From Proteobacteria bacterium SG_bin5 (lineage in GTDB: Bacteria > Pseudomonadota > Alphaproteobacteria > Sphingomonadales > Sphingomonadaceae): a DNA stretch of 30,251 nucleotides. The notes below the pieces were generated by a model. The model saw nothing but the letters and a program-made list of their open reading frames with translations, was not told the DNA's origin and searched no databases. The stretch spans positions 1 to 30,251 of the forward strand of contig LWDI01000084.1 in NCBI GenBank assembly GCA_002083475.1. Direction: 5' to 3'. Of this stretch, positions 23,979-30,251 are shown one piece after another. Both the position numbers and the translations under genes were made by a program. How positions within the stretch are numbered: the first letter of the stretch is position 1; every line of letters starts with the position of its first letter.

Positions 23979-24007
23979 GATATGGCGAGCGGGGGGGCGC
24001 TTGTCCA
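23979..24007 (-). promoter_or_regulatory. Promoter candidate 2 for tuf
   Basis: TGGACA (24002-24007) and CATATC (23979-23984) are 17 bp apart on the minus strand. The -35 matches five of six consensus bases and the -10 about three. It starts just after the lipoprotein terminator candidate. Either this or candidate 1 would make tuf an independent unit. Confidence 0.35.
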
Positions 24008-24028
24008 GCGGCGCGCGCGCGCCAAAAT

Positions 24029-24052
24029 CGCGCGAACGCGGCGGATCGCGCG
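24029..24052 (-). terminator. Terminator candidate after the lipoprotein gene
   Basis: CGCGCGA (24029-24035) and TCGCGCG (24046-24052) form a 7-bp stem with a 10-nt loop, followed on the minus strand by ATTTTGG. It begins 1 nt after the stop codon of the lipoprotein gene. Confidence 0.5.
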
Positions 24053-24053
24053 G

Positions 24054-24560
24054 CTATTTCGCGCCGGCGAGCAAGGTCACCTGGGTCGTGCCGCCCTCGC
24101 TCGTCGCCGAGACGTTGAGCGAGCGCCCGCTCGCCTCGTCGCCCGCGCTGAAGCTGCGGCTATTGCCTTGCTCGGCGGTCATCACCGTCTTGATGCCGGC
24201 GGCGCTCGCGCGCGCCTTATAGAAGTCGAGCACCTTTTCGGCTGGGTCGCTGGTCGAAAAGCTCACCATGCCGCCGCTGCCGTCCTTGCTGCTGCCGGCC
24301 ATGCTGCTCTGCACCTTGGCGCCGGGATAAGCGGGGGCGAAATCGGGCCATTGGCTCGGCCAACGCGCGCCGTCGCCCGCGGCGAAGCTCGCGACCGCGC
24401 CGTCGGCGCCGGTCACGTTCATCGTCGTGCCCTCGCCGTCGTCGCGGGTGGTGATCTCGGCCTTGCCGTCCTTGGTGACGACCGTTTGGCGGCGCTCGTT
24501 CCCGCCACAGGCGGCGAGCGCGAGCGCGGAGAGCAGGGCGAGCAAGGGTGCTTTGATCAT
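24054..24560 (-). CDS. Predicted lipoprotein of unknown function
   Basis: I do not recognise a named family for this 168-residue protein. The N-terminus MIKAPLLALLSALALAACGG is a lipoprotein signal with lipobox LAAC and Cys18 as the acylation site. A charged segment follows (residues 21-45), then a compact domain from about 68 to 165 with WPDFAPAYPGAKV, VSFSTSDPAEKVLDFYKARASAAG and a Ser/Thr-rich beta end. The pattern of a pattern-poor beta region plus a D-P-x-x-V-x-x-F-Y helix occurs in small bacterial envelope lipoproteins. Its ATG overlaps the stop of the OmpA-type gene in an ATGA junction, so the two are probably translated together and may work in the same envelope layer. A terminator candidate lies directly after the stop. 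Confidence 0.75.
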   Translation of the reverse strand: MIKAPLLALLSALALAACGGNERRQTVVTKDGKAEITTRDDGEGTTMNVTGADGAVASFAAGDGARWPSQWPDFAPAYPGAKVQSSMAGSSKDGSGGMVSFSTSDPAEKVLDFYKARASAAGIKTVMTAEQGNSRSFSAGDEASGRSLNVSATSEGGTTQVTLLAGAK

Positions 24561-25633
24561 CTTGTCATCTCCACCACTTCGACGCGCCGGTTGCGCGCCT
24601 GGCCTTCGGGGGTTCGGTTGGTCGCGACGGGCGCCGCCATGCCGTTGCCAAAGGCGGTGAGCATCGCCGCCGGCACGCCATGATCGCGCGTCAGCGCCGC
24701 GACGACGGCCTCGGCGCGCCGCTTCGACAGATCGACGTTGTAAGCGAAGCCGCCATTGCCGTCGGTATGGCCGACGACGAGCGCCTTGGTCTTGCCGCTC
24801 TTCAACCATTCGGCGATCGCGGCGAGTTGGGGCGCCGATTCGGGCCGCAAGCTCGCCTTGTCGGTATCGAATTGGATCGCATAGAGCACTGCCTTGCCGC
24901 TCGCCGCGACGTCGCGCCCGATGCCGGCGGCGTCGACCAATTGCAGCCCCTGCGCCATCGCCTTGGGCTCGACGATCCGCAGTTGCACCGCGCCCTCGAC
25001 GCCCTTGCGCACGAAGACCGAGGCGCGCAGGCCATCGCGCTGGCGATAGGCGGCGACATAATAATGCGGGTCGGCGCTGCCGCAACCGGGCCAACAGGCG
25101 TCGCCCGGCAGCAGCTCGGCGCGCTTGGCGCAGCTTTCGGGCTCGCAGGCATAGACGGGCGTGAAGCCGTTTTGCTTGATGAAATCCTGATAGTTGCGCC
25201 AGACTTCGAGCACCGAATTTTCGCGCGGCAACTGATAAAGGATGTCGGTGACGCGGCCCTCCACCGTCACCGTCTTGTTGGCCATATAGAATTTGGCCTG
25301 ATCGAAATTCTTCTGATCATATTTGACGATCCAGGCGCCGGCGAAGCGCGGGATCGCGGGGTGATCGCCGGCCCCCTCGCGATCCTTGGGCTGTTGCGGT
25401 CCCTTTCCGCTCGGCGCGGTGCCGGGGGCATCGGCGCTCATGCTGGTGAAGCGCGCCACGGCATCGTCGGGCGCGGCCGGCGCGGGCGGCGTAGGCGCGG
25501 CGGCGGGCGGTGGCGTCGGGGCGGGCGCAGTGGCCGCCGCCTGGCGCACGGTGGGAGACGGCGCGGGTTGCGACGTTTCGCCACACCCTCCGAGCATCAA
25601 TAGGCCCAGAACCAGCCCAGCCATCGCGCGCAT
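24557..25633 (-). CDS. OmpA-family lipoprotein with central cysteine-containing domain
   Basis: The 358-residue product has a lipoprotein signal (GLLMLGGC, Cys17) and then a Pro/Ala-rich linker (about 22-55). A central domain (about 90-235) contains four cysteines (163, 168, 180, 184), which could form disulfides in the periplasm. It resembles the DUF4892 region seen with OmpA domains, a tentative match from memory. The C-terminal OmpA-like peptidoglycan-binding domain (about 248-355) has IQFDTDKASLRPES, VVGHTDGNG and NRTPEGQARNRRVEVV. It probably anchors the outer membrane to the cell wall. AGGGG lies just before the ATG. The gene is 102 nt after fusA, behind a terminator candidate, and is coupled to the next lipoprotein gene. 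Confidence 0.85.
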   Translation of the reverse strand: MRAMAGLVLGLLMLGGCGETSQPAPSPTVRQAAATAPAPTPPPAAAPTPPAPAAPDDAVARFTSMSADAPGTAPSGKGPQQPKDREGAGDHPAIPRFAGAWIVKYDQKNFDQAKFYMANKTVTVEGRVTDILYQLPRENSVLEVWRNYQDFIKQNGFTPVYACEPESCAKRAELLPGDACWPGCGSADPHYYVAAYRQRDGLRASVFVRKGVEGAVQLRIVEPKAMAQGLQLVDAAGIGRDVAASGKAVLYAIQFDTDKASLRPESAPQLAAIAEWLKSGKTKALVVGHTDGNGGFAYNVDLSKRRAEAVVAALTRDHGVPAAMLTAFGNGMAAPVATNRTPEGQARNRRVEVVEMTR

Positions 25634-25657
25634 AGCCCCTCACGCCGCGGACGCGAA

Positions 25658-25686
25658 AACGGGCGGAGGTAAGCCGCCCGCCCGTT
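25658..25686 (-). terminator. Terminator candidate after fusA
   Basis: AACGGGCG (25658-25665) and CGCCCGTT (25679-25686) form an 8-bp stem, followed on the minus strand by a run of T's that overlaps the stem end (CGTTTTCG). A second stem without a T tract, CCCGCCG/CGGCGGG at 25705-25727, lies closer to the fusA stop. Together they suggest that the str transcript ends before the OmpA-type gene. Confidence 0.55.
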
Positions 25687-25735
25687 CCGAAGTCTCTCAC
25701 GAAGCCCGCCGAGCGTCAACCGGCGGGGCGCGGGA

Positions 25736-27832
25736 TCAGGCGAACTTCGCCTTCACCTCGTCCGCCACGTTCTGCGGCACTTCGTCATAATGCGAGAATT
25801 GCATCGTGTACTGCGCGCGCCCTTGCGTGAACGAGCGCAACTGATTGACGTAGCCGAACATATTGGCGAGCGGCACCATCGCTTCCACGGCTTGCGCGTT
25901 GCCGCGCGTGTCGGTGCCCTGGATCTGGCCGCGGCGGCTGTTCAAGTCGCCGATCACGTCGCCCAGATAATCCTCGGGCGTCACCACTTCGACGCGCATG
26001 ATCGGCTCGAGCAGCTTGATCCCCGCCTTCGCCGCCGCTTCGCGCATCGCGCCGCGCCCGGTGATTTCGAAAGCGAGCGCCGAGGAGTCGACGTCGTGAT
26101 ATTTACCGTCGACCAGATGCACTTCGAAGTCGATGATCGGGAAGCCGATCAAATGGCCGCTCTCGGCCGATTCGCGCATCCCCTTTTCGACCGAGGGGAT
26201 ATATTCCTTGGGAATATTGCCGCCCTTCACCTCGTCGAAGAACTGGTAGCCCGAACCGCGCTCGCCCGGCTTCAACTGCACGCGTACTTCGCCGAACTGG
26301 CCCGAGCCGCCCGACTGCTTCTTGTGCGTGTAGGTCAGCTCGACCGGCTTGGCGAGATATTCGCGATACGCCACCTGCGGCGCGCCGACATTCGCTTCCA
26401 CCTTGAACTCGCGCTTCATGCGATCGACGATGATTTCGAGATGGAGTTCGCCCATCCCCTTGATGATCGTCTGGCCGCTTTCGGGGTCCGAGCTCACGCG
26501 GAACGACGGATCCTCGCGCGCGAGACGGTTGAGCGCGACGCCCATCTTCTCCTGGTCGGCCTTGGTTTTGGGTTCGACCGAAAGCTCGATCACCGGCTCG
26601 GGGAATTCCATCCGCTCGAGGATGATCGGCGCCGCCGGCGTGCAGAGCGTGTCGCCGGTGGTTGTGTCCTTCAGCCCCGCGAGCGCGACGATGTCGCCGG
26701 CATAAGCCGCCTGAATGTCCTCGCGGCTGTTCGCATGCATCAGCAGCATGCGGCCGACCTTTTCCTTCTTGTCCTTGACCGAGTTGGTCACGGTCGAGGC
26801 GCCTTCGAGCTTGCCCGAATAGATGCGCACGAAGGTCAGCGTGCCGACGAACGGGTCGTTCATGATCTTGAACGCCAGGCCCGAGAAGGGCGCCTCGTCC
26901 GAAGCCGGACGCTCGTCGGGGGTTTCGCCGTCGAGCTTCAGGCCCTGCACCGGCGGAATGTCGAGCGGGCTCGGCAGATAATCGATCACCGCGTCGAGCA
27001 GCGGCTGGACGCCCTTGTTCTTGAACGCCGAGCCGCACAGCACCGGCACGAAGGCGAATTCGAGCGTGCCCTTGCGGATCAGCTTCTTGAGCGTGGCGGT
27101 GTCGGGCTCATTGCCCTCCAGATACGCCTCCATCGTGGCGTCGTCCTGCTCGACCGCCATTTCGATCAGTTCCGCGCGCGCGGTCGCCGCCGCATCGGCC
27201 AGTTCGGCCGGGATCGGCTGATATTCGAACTTCGCGCCCAGGCTCTCTTCGAGCCAGATGATCGCGCGATTCTCGACCAGATCGACCAGGCCCTTGAAAT
27301 CGCTCTCCAGACCGATCGGGAGATAGAGCACCAGCGGGCGCGCGCCGAGCCGATCCTTGATCATCTGCACGCAGCGATCGAAGCTCGCGCCGGTGCGGTC
27401 GAGCTTGTTGACGAAGCACATGCGCGGCACTTTGTATTTCTCGGCCTGGCGCCACACCGTCTCCGATTGCGGCTCGACGCCCGCCACGCCATCGAAACAC
27501 GCGATCGCGCCGTCGAGCACGCGCAAGCTGCGCTCGACCTCGATGGTGAAATCGACGTGGCCGGGCGTGTCGATGATGTTGATCCGGTGCTCTTCGCCCT
27601 TGCCCTCGTTGGCGCGCCAGAAACAGGTGGTCGCGGCCGAGGTGATCGTGATCCCGCGCTCTTGCTCCTGCTCCATCCAATCCATCGTCGCGGTGCCTTC
27701 GTGCACCTCGCCGATCTTGTACGACTTGCCGGTATAATAGAGGATGCGCTCGGTCGTCGTCGTCTTGCCGGCGTCGATATGCGCCATGATGCCGATGTTG
27801 CGATAGCGTTCGAGCGGATGGCTGCGGGCCAT
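25736..27832 (-). CDS. fusA: Elongation factor G
   Basis: EF-G drives ribosomal translocation and, with RRF, ribosome recycling. The 698-residue protein has G1 AHIDAGKT (17-24), G2 RGITITSAATT, G3 DTPGHVDF and G4 NKLD, then domains II-V ending YDEVPQNVADEVKAKFA. Length is standard. AAGGA lies 7 nt before the ATG. It follows a small coiled-coil membrane protein gene by 53 nt, where the usual neighbour would be rpsG. Two terminator-like stems lie after its stop. Confidence 0.98.
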   Translation of the reverse strand: MARSHPLERYRNIGIMAHIDAGKTTTTERILYYTGKSYKIGEVHEGTATMDWMEQEQERGITITSAATTCFWRANEGKGEEHRINIIDTPGHVDFTIEVERSLRVLDGAIACFDGVAGVEPQSETVWRQAEKYKVPRMCFVNKLDRTGASFDRCVQMIKDRLGARPLVLYLPIGLESDFKGLVDLVENRAIIWLEESLGAKFEYQPIPAELADAAATARAELIEMAVEQDDATMEAYLEGNEPDTATLKKLIRKGTLEFAFVPVLCGSAFKNKGVQPLLDAVIDYLPSPLDIPPVQGLKLDGETPDERPASDEAPFSGLAFKIMNDPFVGTLTFVRIYSGKLEGASTVTNSVKDKKEKVGRMLLMHANSREDIQAAYAGDIVALAGLKDTTTGDTLCTPAAPIILERMEFPEPVIELSVEPKTKADQEKMGVALNRLAREDPSFRVSSDPESGQTIIKGMGELHLEIIVDRMKREFKVEANVGAPQVAYREYLAKPVELTYTHKKQSGGSGQFGEVRVQLKPGERGSGYQFFDEVKGGNIPKEYIPSVEKGMRESAESGHLIGFPIIDFEVHLVDGKYHDVDSSALAFEITGRGAMREAAAKAGIKLLEPIMRVEVVTPEDYLGDVIGDLNSRRGQIQGTDTRGNAQAVEAMVPLANMFGYVNQLRSFTQGRAQYTMQFSHYDEVPQNVADEVKAKFA

Positions 27833-27885
27833 GATCGGGTCCTTAGATTTGGGTGTGCGCGAGCGCCCTTAGCGGGGCGCGGGGC

Positions 27886-28185
27886 TTAAGGGAAGAAGAG
27901 CTTGGCGATCGCCGCGCCCGCGCCGAGCAGCGCGGCGGTCGCCAGCATGGCCTGGAAGATGGTGCTGAAGGGCAGGATCTTGGTCTCGGCCTGCGCCTTC
28001 AGCATATCGGCCACGATCCGGCGCGTTTCGGCCAACGCCTTTTCCGTGTCGGTCTGCACTTGAAGCTGCTCGAGCTGGAGCTTTTGATGCTCCAGCTGCA
28101 GCTTCTCGCTGTTGACGATGATCTGGCGAATGCGCGCGAATTGCTCTTGGAGATCGAGATCACCGGGAGGAACCTGCGTCGCCAT
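27886..28185 (-). CDS. Small coiled-coil protein with C-terminal membrane anchor
   Basis: I do not recognise this 99-residue protein. Residues about 11-68 are rich in Gln, Leu, Glu and Lys with heptad-like spacing (LQLEHQKLQLEQLQVQTDTEKALAE in part), which predicts a coiled coil. Residues about 76-97 form one hydrophobic helix (FQAMLATAALLGAGAAIAKLFF), so it looks tail-anchored, with the coil in the cytoplasm. AAGG lies 7 nt before the ATG. It is inserted on the same strand between rpsG (30 nt upstream) and fusA (53 nt downstream), and should be cotranscribed with the str operon unless there is an unseen terminator. A role in translation is not implied by sequence. Confidence 0.7.
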   Translation of the reverse strand: MATQVPPGDLDLQEQFARIRQIIVNSEKLQLEHQKLQLEQLQVQTDTEKALAETRRIVADMLKAQAETKILPFSTIFQAMLATAALLGAGAAIAKLFFP

Positions 28186-28215
28186 ATCCGCGCCTTTCGA
28201 CCGATCTATACGCGC

Positions 28216-28686
28216 TTACCAGCGATAATGCGAGAAGGCGCGGTTGGCTTCGGCCATGCGGTGGGTGTCTTCGCGCTTCTTGACGGCGTTGCCGCGGTTG
28301 TTCGCGGCGTCCATCAGCTCACCCGAAAGCCGCGCGGCCATCGTCTTTTCCGCGCGCGAGCGCGCGGCCGAGATCAGCCAGCGGATCGCCAGCGCCTGGG
28401 CGCGCTCGGGGCGGACTTCCACCGGCACCTGATAGGTCGCGCCACCGACGCGGCGGCTGCGCACTTCGATGCCCGGCTTCACATTGGTGAGCGCATCATG
28501 GAACACGCCCAGCGGCTCACGCTTGGCGCGCGCTTCGATGGTCTCCAGTGCCCCATAGACGATCGCCTCGGCGACCGACTTCTTGCCATCGAGCATCACC
28601 GAATTCATGAACTTCGACAGCACGATATCCCCGAACTTCGGATCGGGCAGAATTTCCCGCTTTTCGGGACGACGACGACGCGACAT
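28216..28686 (-). CDS. rpsG: 30S ribosomal protein S7
   Basis: S7 starts assembly of the small-subunit head and in E. coli represses the str operon. The 156-residue sequence starts MSRRRRPEKREILPDPKFGD and has the family blocks KFMNSVMLDGKKSVAE, GGATYQVPVEVRPERAQALAIRWL and the ending MAEANRAFSHYRW. It follows rpsL by 60 nt. The next gene is not fusA but the coiled-coil membrane protein. Confidence 0.98.
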   Translation of the reverse strand: MSRRRRPEKREILPDPKFGDIVLSKFMNSVMLDGKKSVAEAIVYGALETIEARAKREPLGVFHDALTNVKPGIEVRSRRVGGATYQVPVEVRPERAQALAIRWLISAARSRAEKTMAARLSGELMDAANNRGNAVKKREDTHRMAEANRAFSHYRW

Positions 28687-28746
28687 TTTTTACTTCCTTC
28701 TCTCTTCAGCCGATCCGGAACCCGTCCGGGGCTTACTTCAGGCCAA

Positions 28747-29118
28747 TTACTTCGGACGCTTGGCGCCGTACTTGGAACGCGACTGCTTGCGGTCCTTCAC
28801 GCCCTGCGTGTCGAGCACGCCGCGCAGCACGTGATAGCGCACGCCCGGCAAGTCGCGCACGCGGCCGCCGCGGATCAGCACCACCGAGTGCTCCTGCAGA
28901 TTATGCCCCTCGCCGGGGATATAGCTGATCACTTCGCGGCTGTTGGTGAGCCGCACCTTGGCGACCTTGCGCAGCGCCGAGTTCGGCTTTTTCGGCGTAG
29001 TGGTATAAACACGCGTGCAGACGCCGCGCTTTTGCGGGTTCTGCTCCATCGCAGGGACCTTCGACTTGGCCTTCTGCGGTTCGCGGCCCTTGCGGACCAA
29101 TTGGTTGATCGTCGGCAT
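28747..29118 (-). CDS. rpsL: 30S ribosomal protein S12, Arg at position 88
   Basis: S12 controls decoding accuracy at the A site. The 123-residue protein starts MPTINQLVRKGREPQ and has TTTPKKPNSALRKVAKVRLT, IPGEGHNLQEHSVVLIRGG and DLPGVRYHVLRGVLDTQGVK. Lys43 is present, but position 88 (codon 28855-28857, CGC) is Arg in GGRVRDLPG where most bacteria have Lys. The neighbouring Asp89 that is methylthiolated in E. coli is kept. The start is the ATG at 29118 after GAAGG. An in-frame ATG 12 nt upstream is less likely. It is the first gene of the str operon, with a promoter candidate at 29281-29309. Confidence 0.98.
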   Translation of the reverse strand: MPTINQLVRKGREPQKAKSKVPAMEQNPQKRGVCTRVYTTTPKKPNSALRKVAKVRLTNSREVISYIPGEGHNLQEHSVVLIRGGRVRDLPGVRYHVLRGVLDTQGVKDRKQSRSKYGAKRPK

Positions 29119-29280
29119 GAAGCCCTTCACCTTATGTTACCGGCAACCCCGGCGGTTACTTTGCCGAAAGCCGTTCAAAACGAAAATAGGCCCTGAGGGT
29201 CGTGGCGGACCCCGGGGCCTGTTCCGCTTCGGCAATGTTCAAGCTGCCCGAAGGCGGACGCGCCGCCAGAGCATCGCGCG

Positions 29281-29309
29281 CCCTTACGCGCGGCCGCCCG
29301 CCGCGTCAA
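29281..29309 (-). promoter_or_regulatory. Probable str operon promoter upstream of rpsL
   Basis: On the minus strand TTGACG (29304-29309) is followed after 17 bp by TAAGGG (29281-29286) and a CGCGCG segment. The leader before rpsL would be about 155 nt. The strong -35, weak -10 and G+C-rich discriminator fit a growth-rate-controlled ribosomal promoter. That is an inference. Confidence 0.5.
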
Positions 29310-29408
29310 TCCGCTTTGGATTCTGATCGGCTCGGGTCAAGTCCGCGCTTGCGAAGCCGTCATAAATGCGCGCTAACGGGTGCGCGAGCAAATGGGGAGT
29401 GACGATCG

Positions 29409-29852
29409 ATGTTCAACAACAATCGCGGTCGCGACGGCGCCCCGACGCCCGTCGGCACCAGCAGCGGCGGCGGCAAGCGGATTTTCTCGGTGCTCGGCGC
29501 CGATGTGCGCGTCGTCGGCAATGTGAGCGCGACCGCCGATCTGCACCTGGACGGCACGATCGAGGGCGATCTGGCCTGCGCCTCGCTGGTGCAGGGCGCC
29601 GAGGGGCGCGTGATCGGCAACGTCCGCGCCGAAAACGCGCGGCTCGCCGGCACGGTCGAGGGCAGCGTCAGCGCGCGGACGCTGACGATCGAGCGCAGCG
29701 CGCGCATCGCCGGCGACGTCGAATATGAATCGATCGAAATGGAAACCGGCGCGCGGATCGACGGCCGGTTGCGCCACGCCGATGCCAGCCCCGCCCCCAG
29801 CCCGACCCCGGCGCTGGTCGAGGTGCTGCCGCCGGTGATCGAGTCGCGCTGA
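29409..29852 (+). CDS. Bactofilin
   Basis: Bactofilins are small polymer-forming cytoskeletal proteins with a right-handed beta-helix, used in envelope shaping and localisation. The 147-residue protein has a short Gly/Ser-rich N-terminus, then the DUF583 core (about 27-122) with repeated beta-helix turns such as VVGNVSATADLHLDGTIEGD, VIGNVRAENARLAGTVEGSV and IAGDVEYESIEMETGARIDG. A Pro/Ala-rich tail follows. GGGGAG (29394-29399) lies 9 nt before the ATG. It is divergent from rpsL and converges on mlaA with only 10 nt between the stops. The M23 peptidase gene often found next to bactofilins is not in this window. Confidence 0.92.
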   Translation: MFNNNRGRDGAPTPVGTSSGGGKRIFSVLGADVRVVGNVSATADLHLDGTIEGDLACASLVQGAEGRVIGNVRAENARLAGTVEGSVSARTLTIERSARIAGDVEYESIEMETGARIDGRLRHADASPAPSPTPALVEVLPPVIESR

Positions 29853-29870
29853 GCGCGGCAAGTCAGCGCG
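29845..29870. terminator. Hairpin containing the stop codons of two convergent genes
   Basis: CGCGCTGA (29845-29852) and TCAGCGCG (29863-29870) are an 8-bp inverted repeat with a 10-nt loop. The left arm contains the bactofilin stop and the right arm the mlaA stop. No T tract is present, so it may be a weak bidirectional terminator. Confidence 0.45.
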
Positions 29871-30251
29871 GCGCGGGGATCGGCGCGGTCGGGCGCAGCA
29901 GTTCGTCGGCGGGCGCCTTGCGCTTGCCGCGCAGCCGATCGATCTGCGCCTGGCGATAAGCAAGATACAGCTCGCGCCGCGCCTTATAGGGATTGGGATC
30001 GGCGCGCACCGCGACGTAATCGCCATCGAATTCGGCGCGATAATCGATCGAGCGCAGCGCGTTGGCGGGCACGTTGAAGCGGATATCGTCGAACGGAAAG
30101 CCGATCGCGAGCGGCAGCACCGCCGCGTCCACCCCGCGCCCGAACAGATCGCGCACCGTCGTCGGCCCGATCAGCGGCAAGAAGAGATAAGGCCCCGGCC
30201 CCACGCCATAAAGCGCGAGCGTGTTGGCGAAGCCATTGGGGCGATAGGGCA
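29863..30251 (-). CDS. mlaA: MlaA (VacJ) family lipoprotein, 3' part
   Basis: Only the C-terminal part of about 129 codons is inside the window, and the 5' end lies beyond 30251. MlaA is an outer-membrane lipoprotein that removes phospholipids from the outer leaflet and passes them to the Mla pathway. The visible part includes NGFANTLALYGVGPGPYLFLPLIGPTTVRD in two adjoining blocks, the family signature, followed by DPNPYKARRELYLAYRQAQIDRLRG and a Pro-rich tail (APIPAPR). The signal peptide and lipobox cannot be checked here. It is convergent with the bactofilin gene. Confidence 0.88.
   Translation of the reverse strand, partial: PYRPNGFANTLALYGVGPGPYLFLPLIGPTTVRDLFGRGVDAAVLPLAIGFPFDDIRFNVPANALRSIDYRAEFDGDYVAVRADPNPYKARRELYLAYRQAQIDRLRGKRKAPADELLRPTAPIPAPR

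Noticed and set aside
25790..27889. A long open frame of about 700 codons antisense to fusA
   Set aside because: It mirrors fusA in a G+C-rich genome where antisense frames stay open by codon bias. The translation is low-complexity Arg/Ala/His-rich and shows no domain.

Overview
The window is G+C-rich bacterial chromosome from an alphaproteobacterium, most likely a member of the Sphingomonadales. The evidence is the contiguous str-S10-spc-alpha ribosomal supercluster on the minus strand, a ribosomal protein S5 with a long Arg/Gly-rich N-terminal tail (known to me from sphingomonads), and intergenic palindromes of the type common in that group. The order assignment is inference from gene content, not from an alignment.

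Layout. From 1 to 5397: guaA (minus), a secreted BAAT-type alpha/beta hydrolase (plus), a secreted S9 prolyl oligopeptidase (minus) and a 65-residue unknown ORF of low G+C (plus). From 5398 to 8201: the alpha operon on the minus strand (transcribed rpsM-rpsK-rpoA-rplQ), ending in a strong bidirectional terminator. From 8460 to 9901: two non-ribosomal genes, a 7-TM membrane protein (plus) and a secreted SRPBCC protein (minus), which separate the alpha operon from adk. From 10065 to 22393: adk, secY, the spc operon and the S10 operon, all minus. From 22589 to 29118: tuf, then a lipoprotein and an OmpA-type lipoprotein gene, then fusA, then a small coiled-coil membrane protein gene, then rpsG and rpsL, all minus. 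The right edge has a bactofilin gene (plus) convergent with the 3' part of mlaA (minus).

The translation genes are tightly packed, with many overlaps of 1, 4 or 8 nt. Every larger gap in the supercluster holds strong hairpins. Two repeat families recur: family A (gtcgccccggc...gccggggc type arms), including two 82-bp copies about 87% identical to each other, and family B (ccctctcccg...cgggagaggg). The gaps rpoA-rplQ (369 nt) and rpsJ-rplC (329 nt) are almost solid hairpin arrays.

The window is mostly core genome and I do not see a clearly new multi-gene system. The points most worth a second look are the accessory envelope genes set inside the str operon, the natural Arg88 in ribosomal protein S12 (the position of a classical streptomycin-resistance change), the dispersed palindromic repeats between ribosomal genes, several hairpins that contain stop codons, and the low-G+C small ORF at 5125-5322.
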